This document shows positions 1-12,062 of a stretch of 64,000 nucleotides of DNA, piece by piece. The notes below the pieces were generated by a model that had not been told where the DNA came from, searched no databases, and worked only from the letters and a program-made list of their open reading frames with translations. Source of the stretch: Polydactylus sextarius. Taxonomy: Eukaryota > Chordata > Actinopteri > Polynemidae. Positions within the stretch are counted from its first letter, which is position 1. Each line of letters opens with the position of its first letter. The stretch covers positions 16,662,679 through 16,726,678 of the forward strand of contig CM028923.1 in the NCBI GenBank assembly GCA_016801845.1, in the 5' to 3' direction. The position numbers were made by a program, and so were the translations under genes.

Positions 1-439
1 TTGGACTTCCTCACGACATGATTGTCTCTAATGTGTGTAACCAGTTAGCATCCACAACTGAGGAGACAACAGAGAGGACGCTGTGTGGGACGCATGGAAA
101 CATGGAAACAAACAGAGACTTAAAACTGAAGCATCCTGACATCTGACTGCACCAAAGTGAACAAACTCACAGAACAACACCCCGACCGAGGTTTCACATC
201 AACATTCAAACTTTATTTCCTCAGATACTGAACCCTGTCTTGCAAGGTTCTGAACCGTGATTTTAAAAAAGCACCAGACTGAAATTATCGTGTTTTTGGT
301 GGACAGACTGTTTCAGGATTTTCTGCACAAAACAAAAACACATAGTGAAAACACAACATTGGGGTTCAAACAGGGCTTAAGTTGTAGATGTAGTTATTCC
401 TTTAAACAAAAAGTGGATTCAAGGTTGAGTTGAACATCC

Positions 440-740
440 ATCTGTGTTTAGCCTCTGATTCAGGATCAGGTCTCAGCTCCTCCTGGAGGATCCTGAGCTG
501 TGCAGGATGTTCTGGGTTGAGGTCTTCTATACCAGAACAAACCTCCACCATGCGGCACTGTGATGGGATGAAGCAGCTGGACTGCTTTCTTTAAACTTGA
601 AGGATCAGCAGTTCCTCACTGTCTCTGAGGCTGAGCTCAGACTCCCTGCAGAGGAAACTCTTTTTGGCAGCTGGAATTTTCAGGCTCATTCTGTCAGTCC
701 CAGGCCATGGCTGAGGGTTTGACTTTGGACTGAGTTGTAC
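440..740 (-). mobile_element. RTE-type LINE relic, C-terminal coding region
   Basis: Read on the minus strand this stretch gives pieces of the C-terminal tail of a fish RTE-like LINE protein, including 'IPAAKKSFLCRESELSLRD', which corresponds to the family pattern R-(I)-Q-A-A-E-M-S-F-L-R-R-V-A-G-L-S-L-R-D. Minus-strand sequence at the low-coordinate end resembles the family's final segment (QEEL...LRPDPES). Stops and frame changes interrupt it, so it is a dead fragment. It shares sequence with the copies near 17870, 37355, 43735, 44600 and 48305. Clade naming is from memory and tentative; the relationship among the copies is seen directly. Confidence 0.65.
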
Positions 741-1545
741 ATTTAAGACAAATTCTGGATTATGGATGTGGTTGTAACAGAGGTGTTTGTGCTACGAGGA
801 CTGGTCAATTTGGCTCAGAAGATCATGACGTGACATCCTCAGTGTGTGAAGCTCAGTAGTTGAAAAATCCATTTTATTTTTCAAACTTGAGGAACGTAAT
901 GGATGAATCTGCCTTTGGTATCAACATCACTGCAACACTTGAGACTTTTTCTGAGGCTCTGGCTGAAATGTTTTCATTAGATTTTAGTCACATGACCACA
1001 GTGTCTACACGCATGATAATAACCACACACACTGCTGAACGTACTGCACTTATACTCACCACAGACACATTAACGTCAGGCTGAGCCATAACAAACTTTT
1101 TCCACCGTTCTCGTCGTGTGAGTCTAAAACACTTTGATAAAAGACTTCACGTTTTTAAGTCAATGACAAAGACAGAGCAAAGAGAGTGAACGTCCCTCTG
1201 GGGACATGTTTATTTGGAAAGTTCACTTGGTGGCTCTGAACCATTTATCTTCTGGTGTCAGATGTTAAACAGAGGAATATGTCAGTTCACACACTGTGGT
1301 CGAACTCACATTCCCACTGACCACATATTAGACTGTAGCTTCTCCCACCACACTGGATCAGAGGCAGGGTGTCAGATGATGGTCCTGGGCAGAGGGTGGG
1401 GGGTTTTTCTGTCGGTTGCTCGGTGGGTGGATCCTTTGGGGATGGAGGAGACTCGGAGCTCTGCCAGCTGATGAAAAAAAAAACCGTCTGCTTTAGGTTT
1501 TAGCAGCATTTTCTCATAATTACATTGTCTCGCCATGCAGAGCTG
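741..1545. other. Unassigned non-coding stretch
   Basis: No convincing exon, RNA gene or repeat is visible. Short open frames (for example 860-1084 and 1214-1471) lack splice context or recognisable motifs. The stretch ends in the G-run at 1548. Confidence 0.5.
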
Positions 1546-1547
1546 GA

Positions 1548-1573
1548 GGGTTTGGGGGTGGGGGGTGGGGGGG
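1548..1573 (+). repeat. G-rich tract, potential G-quadruplex
   Basis: Four G runs (3, 5, 6 and 7 G) are separated by TTT, T and T, which fits the G-quadruplex pattern on the plus strand. It is simple sequence; no gene boundary is recognised next to it. Confidence 0.6.
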
Positions 1574-1949
1574 TAATTGAGGAAGGTGGGTGGGCATCTG
1601 TGCAGAGCCTGATACTGGAGTGTCTTTAAGCACAGGCTCTAAACCGGGTCTGTCCTGCTTATAGAGCTCCTCAGACATAAAAGTCATAGTTTCAGTGGAC
1701 CTCTGGCACTTCACTCTGAAGCTTTCAGCCGATCCAAAGCCACTTTTCCTTTTTCTTTTTCAACGGAGACATGCTAAAAATAAAAATTGGCCTTTTTAAA
1801 GAGTGTGGCTTTTAATGGCAGCATGTAAAAATCTGCTATGTGTTAACAGCTTCACTGAGGCAAACCAAAAGACATGCCTTAGCGGCCTCAAAACAAATTG
1901 GGATGGCAAATGACGAAGCAGGAGACTGGATGGAGTAGGTGGCTTTCTG

Positions 1950-2001
1950 TCTATCTTTCTGTCTTTCTTTTTTCCTTTCTTCCTTTCTTTCTTTCTGTCT
2001 T
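1950..2001 (+). repeat. Degenerate (TTTC)n pyrimidine microsatellite
   Basis: An almost pure pyrimidine tract built from TTTC and TCTTTC units with scattered G. The minus-strand open frame across it is low-complexity (lysine/arginine-rich) and not a gene. Confidence 0.8.
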
Positions 2002-2159
2002 GTTTGATCAAGAGGCTAAAGGCAAAGGTGACGCCCTGAGAACAGACGACCACTGAAAAGACACGCTTTGAAATGTTAGGGATAAAAGATAAAGCTTTAA
2101 AAAGCCCTAATGTACACATGCACATAAAAGAGAAAAGGATGGCGTCACACTGCACCCAT

Positions 2160-3000
2160 TGTCAAAGACTTTACAGCTGCACATTGTGTGACTTTGGCTC
2201 CTTTCCACACAATACGAAGGACCAGTGATGGCAACATGACGTCAGAAGAGTCAAACGTCTCAACAAACGTTGAATCAGTAACAGTAAAATCTGCTACAAA
2301 CATTCACAGTGCAGGTGAAACCTAGTGACTGAAAATTGTTCAGTTCAGTTCAGTATCAGACCAAATCCTGGACCTGGTCTTGGCTCTACTGAATAATTAC
2401 TGACAAACTAATAAGTCCTAATTCTTCCTGTGTTACACTTATGTTGGGGATATGCTAGTATTAGTGTTATACCCTGACACCCTGGGGAAATATGAATAAA
2501 AGTGCTCGGACACAGGCTTCATCTCTGGCAGCTTCATTCTAAGGCTGCATCCGAATACCCCTTATAGCCGCCTATGTAGTAGCAAAAATGAGTAAGCCAT
2601 GATCTATATAAACAGTGAGACGTATTTATGAGTTTAGTGCAGATCCAACAGTGTGGAGTGTGATTGGTAAAGTTACGATCTAGACCAAGTGTTATTCTGG
2701 TTAAACACTGCTAGTACTTGACTCAGTATCAGTTTCCAGACTGATTGAGAAGTATTAACGCAGCTACAATTTTTGCTAGAGCTTTCTGCTGGCATCACAC
2801 TCTGGTCAAACTTAAATATTTCTTATATACAAAGACGCCACTGTGTTTTTCCATCCAAAAATGTTGTTTTCTGTAGTTACACAGACCTTTAGCTGTTTGC
2901 CAAGGCTAAGTGTAGAAACTTTTCACTCCGTCCTTTTCATTTTGATCAAAAGCAAAATTTCATCTTCACACAGCAGTCACAGCAGCTCATTTACTGCTGA
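2160..3000. other. Unassigned non-coding stretch
   Basis: Unique-looking AT-moderate sequence. Around 2540-2700 the words 'ggctgcatccgaata' and 'gtagtagcaaaaatgag' recall the ends of small fish DNA transposons, but no terminal inverted repeat pair could be matched. No exon is supported. Confidence 0.4.
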
Positions 3001-3114
3001 ATGCTTAGGGCGCTGACGTCTCTCAGGAAGGAGGATGGACGCTGTCGGGGGATCAGAGCGTGGGATGAAGAGGCAGGAAAACGCCGTCGCCAGGCTCTGA
3101 GACAATCAGAGAAG
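3001..3114 (+). CDS. Candidate small-ORF exon 1 (45-codon two-exon ORF)
   Basis: An ATG at 3001 opens a frame of 38 codons that ends in phase 0 exactly at a good donor (GAAG|gtgagg, GT at 3115). A good acceptor follows 231 bases later (tract 'ttcttttctttcag' ending at 3345), and the frame continues for seven codons to TGA at 3367. The product would be a basic 45-residue peptide with an RRR cluster. No family is recognised. There could instead be an internal exon starting at 3027 after 'tctctcag'. This rests only on splice signals and frame, and may be chance. Confidence 0.2.
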
Positions 3115-3345
3115 GTGAGGTACATAAATGTGGATCAAAGTGCAGCCATCTGGCTCTTTAACAGGCATGTTGACATGTTTGGCAGAGCAGAGGTCCCTCC
3201 AATTATACCCCATCTCACTTTCCCCGCCAGGTCTAATAGTTAAATGTGGACTGGTTGAGCTGAACGTTGCAGCTCAGGTCAGACTGTGAACTCATATGCA
3301 GCTGTCTGACCAAATAAATTACCCAATACTGTTCTTTTCTTTCAG

Positions 3346-3369
3346 GCGCTGCAGCTCACAAAGACCTGA
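3346..3369 (+). CDS. Candidate small-ORF exon 2
   Basis: It starts after a strong pyrimidine tract and AG (3344-3345). Joined in phase 0 to 3001-3114 it adds ALQLTKT and a stop. No AATAAA was seen in the next few hundred bases, which weakens the case for a real transcript end. Confidence 0.2.
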   Translation, partial: ALQLTKT

Positions 3370-3749
3370 GCACAGAGGTTGCTCAGTGCGTCACATCTCG
3401 CGCAAAAGCTCAAACTCTAAATCTGATCTGATGTCATCGTCCTGGCGTTGATCAACATGCTGTTAGATCACCAAGAGCTTCAACAGCTAAATAACATGAC
3501 AGTCAAGGAAACCATCACAATTGGACTTTCTCTGACAGATTCCCACAGATTCCCACAGATCCCAGATCGACCCACCTCCAAATACAACTCCACCCAACCT
3601 CCCACCCCCAACACTCAGGATCTTTATGGCCATGTGGTGCACACAAACAAAACCAGAGCCAAATCCAGCACACTTTACTGCCACTGCCAGAACACAGTCC
3701 ACTGTGACGTGGGTTTCTATTCTAGTAGCAGATGGTGGTGATTGTTGTA

Positions 3750-4960
3750 TTTACCTGACTGAAGGTTATAGTTTGCTCCCTGATCAGTGATAATTCTTCA
3801 GGCAACAATCTGTTCACACTAACGTTGGCCATGTAGCGATTGCAAAGACTTGCATATAACACCTTTAAGGTTAAAGATAGCATAGCCCTGGTGTTTTAAA
3901 CAGCTTGCTAACATGCTAAGTTAAGCTGGTGAACATGGTTAACGTTAACTGTTGTGTGGTCAGGGCTGTAACCACATATATGTTTCACACATAGTTCATG
4001 TGGGACTTAATGCATTAATTTGCATTTCGTGACGACGTGCTCGCTGAGCATTCGGCTGGATAATCAGGCCGAGCTGCTCAGGAGGTGTTTTTCAGGTCTC
4101 TGCAGGGAAATCTGGGTTATTTTACCCCCATGAAGGGTTGATTGGATCAGGCCCCGAGCTGCTCTCTGTTGTGGTTTGAGCCTCTTCAAAGCCTCGCTCT
4201 GCGCTCAGCTCGCAGGAATGCCCATTACCTTGTGGTCGCATGTCTTTCTCTGAGCTGCTCGGCTCCTGCAGAGCCGCCACAGCCAGGTATCCCATCAGCC
4301 ACCACACGACTGCTGTCAGACGCTGGCTGCTAGAAAAGTGCAGCATGTTTGATGGGATCAGAGCGTTGGACATGATGACACTTTCCTGTGTGGCTCTGAA
4401 GCTGCAGGACTTCCACCGCCACTGACGTACATGTATTTTAGAGGAATGTCACAGCAGGCCACGCTTCTATTTTTAATGTGCCCTGCTCTAAATATACCGT
4501 GGCCATGTCTGCGCTGCTCTCCTTCACTCTTTCCTCAGCTCAAACAATGCGTAAGAAATGTAAAAATGTGAAGGCTTTGTTTGGACTGCGGCGTGGGGAG
4601 CCCCGCGTGGTGAGCGTCCTGTTATTTACGGATCTGGAATGTGTGTGAGTGGATATTTTGGATGTGTCATGCGGAGCAGGCCACCGCTGCCCACGCCACC
4701 CACGCTTTCAGCAGGGATGCAAACAGAACCTCCTTTGATGTTGCGGCTGACGAGCAGCCGTGATGCAACCGTCGCTGCAGAAGGGTGCGTCCTCTCCGGC
4801 CCACCAGCTGACGCACTTCATTGGGAAACTCCTTTCAAATTCCCAGAGCTCCCAGTTGGCTAAGCCGGACCTGGACCGCCGCCACAACCCTGTGAGGCCG
4901 ACTCGCTGTGTCACCAGGATCTCAAACCACAAATGTATGTTTATAGTTTTCCTCCTTTAG
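3750..4960. other. Moderately GC-rich unique block, no gene recognised
   Basis: From about 4020 to 4930 the sequence is less AT-rich than its surroundings and free of obvious repeats. It carries words such as 'ctctaaatatacc' (MEF2/SRF-like) near 4486. Overlapping short open frames on both strands (4122-4373, 4639-4932) are mutual shadows without splice context. It could be regulatory or an old exon relic. Confidence 0.3.
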
Positions 4961-4966
4961 TTTTGA

Positions 4967-4989
4967 TTTTTTTTTTTTTTTTTTTTTTT
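4967..4989 (+). repeat. Poly(T) run, 23 T
   Basis: Uninterrupted T run. With a second run at 5076-5095 it brackets about 85 bases and starts an AT-rich region. The pair could be antisense poly(A) tails of minus-strand retroposons, but no element body was identified. Confidence 0.8.
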
Positions 4990-5075
4990 AAGTTACAACG
5001 GTGCAGTTTGTTGTGTATAGGACTGAGGAGCCTCATTTTCTGCCTCTGTGACTTTAGTGGGTGGAAAAGTTGGAG

Positions 5076-5095
5076 TTTTTTTTTTTTTTTTTTTT
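5076..5095 (+). repeat. Poly(T) run, 20 T
   Basis: Second uninterrupted T run downstream of the one ending at 4989; the minus-strand open frames crossing both runs are low-complexity lysine tracts. Confidence 0.8.
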
Positions 5096-6490
5096 CTGAA
5101 CCAAATAAATAAAACACAGTCAGAGTTGAAACACAGAAACATGTACAGCACATAAATAGCACATAAAATGATGAAAATAGAAAACAGACACAAAAAATGA
5201 TCTTTGACACACTGTCTCATAATGTCAGTCCAGTCTATAAATACATGTATGGACACAAAAGAAAACACGATTGACAAAAAGAAAAACAGTAATGTGACTG
5301 ACTTTTAAGTTGTTGTTTTTTTTTTCATTTTATTCTTTATTAATTTCAAACACACTTTAACACACAAAAGCATATTACACAAAAGATTTTAATATGATTG
5401 ACGGCCATTTTTTTTTCAATCATCAGCCATAATTTCCTGTATCTTTGTGTCTCAATCTTTAATTAATATTTCACCACATGAGGTGACAGTATCTTTTTTT
5501 CTTTCTTTTTTTTTTTTTTAAATCAAACTTCCAGGAAACAAACATGAAATACATTTCCATAACTGAATCTCTTTTTAACCAACTGTCCCAAAGCAGAGAT
5601 AGTTAAGAAAATGATTATGTTATACAAACAACTACGGAGGACATGAGCTTGCAAAATGTGCTAAAACAAAACAAAACAAATTGTCAGTATTGTCAGTAAA
5701 CAAAAAGAAAAAAAGTTCAAATCTAAAAATCTGTGAATGTAAATATAAGCTTACTTATGTTTCTTAAGTTAAAACAAACTATGTAGTAAATATTTCACTG
5801 TGTATCCTTTAAAAAGTTAAGACTGTGTATGATTCCTCCTACTATCTCATTGTGTTTTATTTTTATCATCTAAATAAAGAAATTCCATCTGTTTTTGTTT
5901 CTGTTTCTGGCAGAAATAACTTCCATAACCACGAGCTAACCTTAGGGGATGGAGCTGCAGCTGCATGGAAACGTGTGCAACGTCTAATATGAACTAACTA
6001 TCAGTTAAACGCTGAATAATTGATGTTGTGGGATGAGATTCCATGCAATAAGAAGACTCTACATTTTTATGACACTGAGGAGCTCTGTGGTTTTGTATGT
6101 TATTCCATCCTGTGGGCTGTCATGTCATCATAGCTGTATTCTTAAGTGCTAAGTAGACAAAACATTTTAAGTCAAATTACTCTGCTCGCGGTCATAAAAA
6201 GACAAGCCGAGACGCTGCCACGCCTCTCCTGAAAAACAAAACGAGGCACAAATTGCTCTGAGGTAGCAACAGCTCGTAAAAAAACAGGAAAAAACACCAA
6301 CGACGTGTAGTAGAAAGCCAGAGGAGCGACACAGTCTCGTTTTATCTGCTGTTAACTGTCAATTTTTAGGGAAACATCAGCAGTATAAGTCCAGAGTCAC
6401 TCTATCATCTCCTCGAGGCTAAAATGTGCATTACACCCAATGTCGGACAGAAAAAAGTTCATATGATAATTCAAATGAAAACTGCTCATC
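5096..6490. other. AT-rich non-coding stretch
   Basis: Strongly AT-rich, with further T/A runs (about 5320, 5410, 5505) and no open frame of note. It may be the degraded 3' part of a minus-strand retroposon, but no diagnostic motif was found. Confidence 0.35.
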
Positions 6491-6499
6491 CCCTGGAGA

Positions 6500-6816
6500 A
6501 TGGGAATAAGAGCAGAAGATGAAGATGTCTGTCCTGAGGACAGAGCTCAGAGTGTGAAGGAGGATAATCCTCTGAGGAGCAGGAACGTACCGGTATATTC
6601 ATCATTTCTGTGGATGAATCTTAAACTGAATCTGAAGCTTAATCTTCAAAATACATTATCTCAGAGAGTCGAAACAGGAAGCAGGAAGGCTTTAGATGAG
6701 AAGACCATCAGCACCGAGGAATCAGAGATACCTAGCTCATATCAATATAAAAAGGAAACCGCCAAAAGAGTGACCGCATGGAAGGAAGTCAAGAAAAATT
6801 ACACATACTACTGGGG
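6500..6816 (+). CDS. Candidate first coding exon (106-codon ORF ending at a donor)
   Basis: A true ATG (6500) opens a lysine- and glutamate-rich frame of 105 codons that ends at TAA within 'ggggtaagc'. A strong donor (gtaagc, GT at 6817) lies exactly at the end of the frame, so the exon would end with two extra bases. That phase fits the exon at 29537, which begins with one completing base, though such a match has about a one-in-three chance of being accidental. Near the middle there is a local repeat (LKLNLKLNL). No family is recognised. Confidence 0.2.
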
Positions 6817-7339
6817 GTAAGCAACATTATCGCTCAACGTCTGTAGCTCCTCAAAAGTTTTCTAGAAAAAGCAGATTTGGATCATATGATGGTGGAACCT
6901 GTGAGTAGTTCACCTGTATGACACTGGGAATTAACTTGATATAATATCATCATATCATCAGGTGGGCTGTGGGAATTGTTACATTTTACTTAATTACTAA
7001 AAATGTATTTTATTATATATACTTTTTGTGACATTTTTGTTTGGTGGTGTGCTGTGGGATTCATCTAATGTCAAATATGTGCGGTGGCTCAATAATAGTT
7101 GGGAAACACTGCCATATATGAACCAACAACTTTGTATCATTGTATATCATTTTTATTATATATCTATTAGATATCTATTTTCTAAATAGATATGTAAAAT
7201 AAATGAAGATATTACTGTAGAAAAAGTAACAGTGAAATATGAAAGTAAAAGTGTTGCCCCTGACCTGGGAACAGCTGGGTTTTATCCGAGCGTCTCCATC
7301 TCCAGGCTGGTGAGTCCTGATGCAGCAGCTCAAGTCAAA

Positions 7340-8060
7340 CTTTAAACTGAACTCTAAAACAGACAGCGAAGGGAAGCTGAAACAGCAGAGATATGATCGT
7401 CCTTTTGTGATTTGGTTAAAAGTCTGGCGGTGGTATCTTGGACACCCTGCGTCCACGCAATCATGTTTTGGCCGAGGTACATAAACATTGAATTACAATA
7501 ATCCAGACAAGAGGCAATAAAAGCATGAATCACTCTTTGGAGATCATTAAAAGGTTAGCCCTGTCGTGTTTTCCTACTTGAGAAATATATCTAGATTTAA
7601 ATCGTTTATTTCTTTGAACATGAGACTCAGGAGTGAGGTTCTAGTCTAAGGTAACCCCAAGGTTGCTACATGTTGATCCAAGAGCAGCACTCGACCTTGT
7701 CAAGGCTAAGGGTCTAAACCATGGTGTCACTCAATCCTGAGTTATGCAGGGAAGATAACTTGACTGATTCAGAACAAATACAGCTGAGTATCAGCTGCGT
7801 AGCAACGAAATGAAATATCTCACTGTTTAATAATCTGTAAAGAAAGTGAGAATAACATTGGTTCTAGAATGAAGCCCGGTACACCTCCTTGAGCAGATGT
7901 TAAGTCATCAATGGGTTTAATAAACTTTCTCATTTTCGTTAGCAAACTACAAGGAGAACCATCAGAGGGAGTTCCCGCAGATACCAACAACTGATACTTT
8001 TAGTTATATCCATATCATCGCATTCACTATGTCCAACGCAGCACTGCTAATACTGAGCCT
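7340..8060 (-). mobile_element. L2-like LINE relic, reverse transcriptase region
   Basis: The minus strand encodes remains of an L2-type LINE reverse transcriptase. A 'GVPGF...EPMLFSL' block (GVPG at 7885-7874) stands where the family has GVPQGS-LGPLLFSLY. In the same frame 28 codons on, 'RCYAADTQLYL' (7801-7778) stands where the family has FHCYADDTQLY. One in-frame stop lies between them. The active-site YADD has become YAAD. Flanking plus-strand text ('caataatccagac', 'aaaagcatgaatca') also matches this family's usual antisense appearance. It is a dead copy. Confidence 0.75.
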
Positions 8061-8700
8061 TCATCTGCATCAGCCATCATCAGCTCTACACCTCTTTGTT
8101 GAAATTTGTCCAACATGTTGTTTTTGATTGGGGCAATCCAAGGCATCTGCATGTAAATCTTTCAACAACAGGTGGAGCTGAACAAAAACATAACAAAAAC
8201 AAAAAATGTTCTCAGCCAGATTGTCAGAGTTAGTTCCAAAGAACAGCAGCACTCAAGTGTTTCCAAATATTTCAGCTTCACCAAAAGAAGGTGATATAGA
8301 AAGTGTGTGGTGCAACAGCTGCCACATCATTGGACAACACCAGAAATCAACAGCATCACTTGCAGCACCACATGTGGCTGTACAAGGAGTGCATAGATAA
8401 AAATTGTTCAGCCATAGTGTTGAACAAAACTTTCAGGTGTTTGAACTGAGACTAAAGAAGTCAGAGCCAAACCAGCAGGACTCAGTCTTTACAATACAAC
8501 ACAGATCTCTGCTGGGAACCAAAACTACCTGGGTCCCACTTCTGCTGGTGCCACTTCTGCTGGTCCCTTCCAGACAACTATGAGTTGAGACGACTATTAC
8601 CTGGGAACTTGGGACATAATGGAAGCAGCAGTCTGATGTAACACAACAGTGACAGCACTAATGGCACTGTCGATGTTGAACCATCATAAAACAACAACTG
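8061..8700. other. Unassigned stretch after the LINE relic
   Basis: No gene is recognised. At about 8535-8566 a 15-base unit (approximately 'ccacttctgctggt') is repeated twice in tandem. The end is a poly(T) run. Confidence 0.4.
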
Positions 8701-8719
8701 TTTTTTTTTTTTTTTTTTT
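8701..8719 (+). repeat. Poly(T) run, 19 T
   Basis: Uninterrupted T run followed by 'aggtttatg'. No retroposon body was identified on either side. Confidence 0.8.
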
Positions 8720-11260
8720 AGGTTTATGAATTGATTTTATTGGATAAATTTCCAAATTTCCAAGTCTCATCAAATAAGCTGTGTGATAGTGTCTGTAGGC
8801 CTTTCATCTGTCTAGTTACACACACACAGTTACAGTTACACAACACCTTGTCACTGTCAGCCATGTTTTCTTGTTGTGTTTTGCATCATGCACCTGGAAC
8901 ACCTGGACCTGGAACACTTCAGCTCCCTGCTGATGTTAAACCAAACTGCATCCTGGGAAGTCTAACATGCAAATCAAATCCTGGTTTCAAAGCTCCAGCC
9001 CCCAGCTAACAAATATTCTGTCTCTCTGTTGGCTTCTTCTGCAAATATCTTATATATATGCATATTTGTGTTTATATAAAAAACATCTACCATGACATGA
9101 ATCTGCTGAAGTTTCTCTGATGCGGTTCCAAGTCTGCTGCCAACAGATCTGTGGATCTGTGGGGATTTCCAGCTTCACTGACACAGTAAACACGACTGGC
9201 TTCTGCCAGTGGCAGCCTCTGGACAAGAGTCTGACATTTCTTGTAAAAGTTTATTGATGATAGAAAAAAAAAAAAGTTGTGTTTTTCAGCTTAAAAGAGA
9301 GAACTGAGACAGAGTGAAAAAGAAGTGGCAGTGGAGAGAACAAAGCCAGTGAAATAAAACTTTAATTGGTCTTTGTTTAAGTGTGGTCACGTACCAAAGC
9401 AAAACTAAATGACCATTAAATACTCAGCACATGATGCAGTTTTCAGACTCATTTTCCACCTCATTCTTAGATCCACTCGGTCGAGCAAATTAAATGTTGC
9501 TTTTGATTTTTAAACCCTTTATCAGATTAGTTTCTCTGAGCTGGCTGTACAAACTGAACGACTGAATGTTTTTGTTCCTGATGCTCTGTTTAGTCATGAT
9601 TGTGCACTGCTGGTGACCAGTCTCATCACATGTTGAATTTAGTGTAAAAGGAGCTTCATGTTAGTGTTCAAGTATATCAAAATGTTTCCAACTCAGCAGC
9701 ATGAGATTGAATGACATCAAACTCCCACTACGTGACATGCAGAGCCTGAGGAGGGGAAAGGCTAAAAAGTTAACAGAGACAGTTGATATCCAGCTTCAAG
9801 AGACCAGTTTATCCGTGACTGAGTTTGCTTGCTGGTTTCCATGTCACAGTCAACAGTTCTATGAATGGGAGCAGCAGCAGAAACGAGGCAAAAAATGGAA
9901 AAACGTGACCTGGGGCCCAGAATGTGGGTTAGTGAAAACTTAGGGTTAGTTGTCTTAGATTATAAGGCAACCCAGTTTCTGAAAAGGGTCCCTGGTCTGC
10001 AGGTCTGAGACCTGGTGGCTTAATGTGATGCACCTGTTCACTGTGACTGATGCAGGTAACACCACTGATATCACCATTCACAGACTTTAATTGCACTGAT
10101 TCACATTATTTGTTAGAAAACAGCAAAACTTAGCAACAAATAAGGTTTTATTTGTGACAGAAGCGCCTCCGTCAGCGTCACGTTGCTGTGAACGTCTCCT
10201 CGGCTTGTGCAGGTTATCTGAGCGGTGAAATAATGGAATGTGTAATTTAAGGATACGTTCTAATCCTTCAGCCCAGTGTCACTGCCAGGAGAGAAGAGAA
10301 ATCCCTTTCCTGGTATCAGAGCCACTGATTGATCCGCGGATCATCATCCATCATTCGCCTCTTTCTCTGTTCCCGCTCCATATTCCAGCTGTGGCTCAGA
10401 GCCAAAAAGGTTTTAGGCTCCGTTCAAGTTTTTTAAAATATTCCAGACGTTGAAGCTGAGGACTCAAACCTTCCAAGCATAAATATCATGGGAACATGTC
10501 AGTGTTTCCTAAAAGACCTCCACATCTGGTCGATGTCCGACTGCACAGATTGACCAAAGACAGGAGCACTGGAGGGATTTTTGATTGTTGTTCCACAGAG
10601 AAACATCCACAACAGAAGGAGCTTTTAAATGTCACAGCGAGCACAAGCGCTCGGCTCTGTTGGTTTCAGATGAAGATAAAGGTCATTGAGGAGTTTTAAA
10701 TCATTTCATTTACAAACACAGATTTAAGTAACATCTCAGTGGGATTAACTCAAGTCTTCAGGACTTCAAACTCTACATTTTCTTTCCATTTCCTGTCAGA
10801 TTGATCTAAAAACATAAAGTTCAGTGAACACGCTGCTGTTTTTTCATGACACGATTCTGTAAAGACGGCAGGACGCTGACGTTCAGAGCCACAAAGGTGA
10901 ATCATTTCAACAGTTTAGTTTTAAAAAAAAAAACCAACACCACCTGAACATACATTTATCTACACCGATCAACAACTCATGAACATCATGAGTGTCCCTC
11001 GGACGATCAACATTGTTACTGTCTCACATCAAACAAAGATTGTCACCCCAAAAAATATCAACTTCCTCTCGACTTGAAAATCAACATTGTACCTTCTTGT
11101 GTGCGGCTTGTGTCACAGGAAATGGAAACCATGTTGCCTCTGGCATCGACGACGTGTTGGGGAGTTTGCAAATATGTTAGTGGTCCCTCACCTTCATGCT
11201 CCACAGCCAAGATGGTGACTGTTGAAGGTGTCCAGCTTCACTCACTGAAGCTGTGTTAGT
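8720..11260. other. Long non-coding stretch without recognised features
   Basis: Contains only a few open frames of 60-92 codons without splice context, a short A run at 9264-9275 and another at 10922-10933. I see no recognisable repeat, RNA gene or exon. Confidence 0.45.
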
Positions 11261-11264
11261 TCAC

Positions 11265-11420
11265 AGCTACATCCTTGGAGGGCTGGATCCATCTGACAGA
11301 GCTCAACATATCCCAAGATTCATTGCAGCACAGGTGATGTTTGTGATGTAGACATGCAGTTGAAGCTAAAGGTGGAGGAGTATGTTTTTAAATGGACTAA
11401 ATTTTTTTCAGATCATATGA
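11265..11420 (+). mobile_element. DNA-transposon-like repeat, family B, partial copy
   Basis: Shares a 36-base core (11305-11340, 'catatcccaagattcattg' in the middle) with 13130-13165 and 48951-48987, and the sequence after it ('tttttaaatggact') with the 13200s. The fuller copy at 12985 begins 'tgtgtcccaattcaagggc', a start typical of non-autonomous fish DNA transposons. The superfamily (hAT-like) is a guess. Confidence 0.6.
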
Positions 11421-11729
11421 CCTGAGGCTTCAAGACACTTTTGTTAGCAGCCAATTAGAATTGCTTTTTAACATGATTGGACAATTTTTGTATGAGCTCC
11501 TGGAGCTGATGTAGCAAACTGCACAACATGGGACCTCATATTTTTTCATCCTACTTTTTCTGGCTTTTTCCTCACAACAGCTGCTAATAAACTGTAATTT
11601 CTATCTTTAGTTGCAGGTGTTTTACTCTTTAACAGCTGCTGCTGCTTCCATTTGTCCATTTAAACATGTTGGTCGTGGAGGATTTGTCAAAAAGAATCTA
11701 TAAATAGTCTGACATGTTTGAGACGTAAG

Positions 11730-11845
11730 ATTCAGACTTTGTGTCGGTCGATGACGAGGTTCCGTCCTGGATCAGGTTTTATAGGAAACTCTGACCAAAC
11801 ATCAACCTTCGTCTTTGTCTTTTTAATTTGATCAGGTTATGATGT
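11730..11845 (+). repeat. Dispersed repeat, copy 1 of 2
   Basis: Includes 'ccgtcctggatcaggtttta' and 'ctgaccaaacatcaacctt', which recur with substitutions at 14580-14695. The family is not recognised. The two copies are about 2.9 kb apart in the same orientation. Confidence 0.6.
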
Positions 11846-12062
11846 GAGTCTGAGCTGCTTCCTACTGAGCTCCAACAAATCTGATTAAAATGACACTGCT
11901 CTTTTTGGATGATGATCTGAAGGAGGAACATGAAGAACTGAACCACGTCCAGTCATCAGAACCAAAGCCTTTGAAAACGTGAAGTGCATTTTAAAGTATG
12001 TGATGTAGTATGTGATTAAGTATGTAAGTATGTGATTCTCCTTTAACATGAATTTAGTTTGC

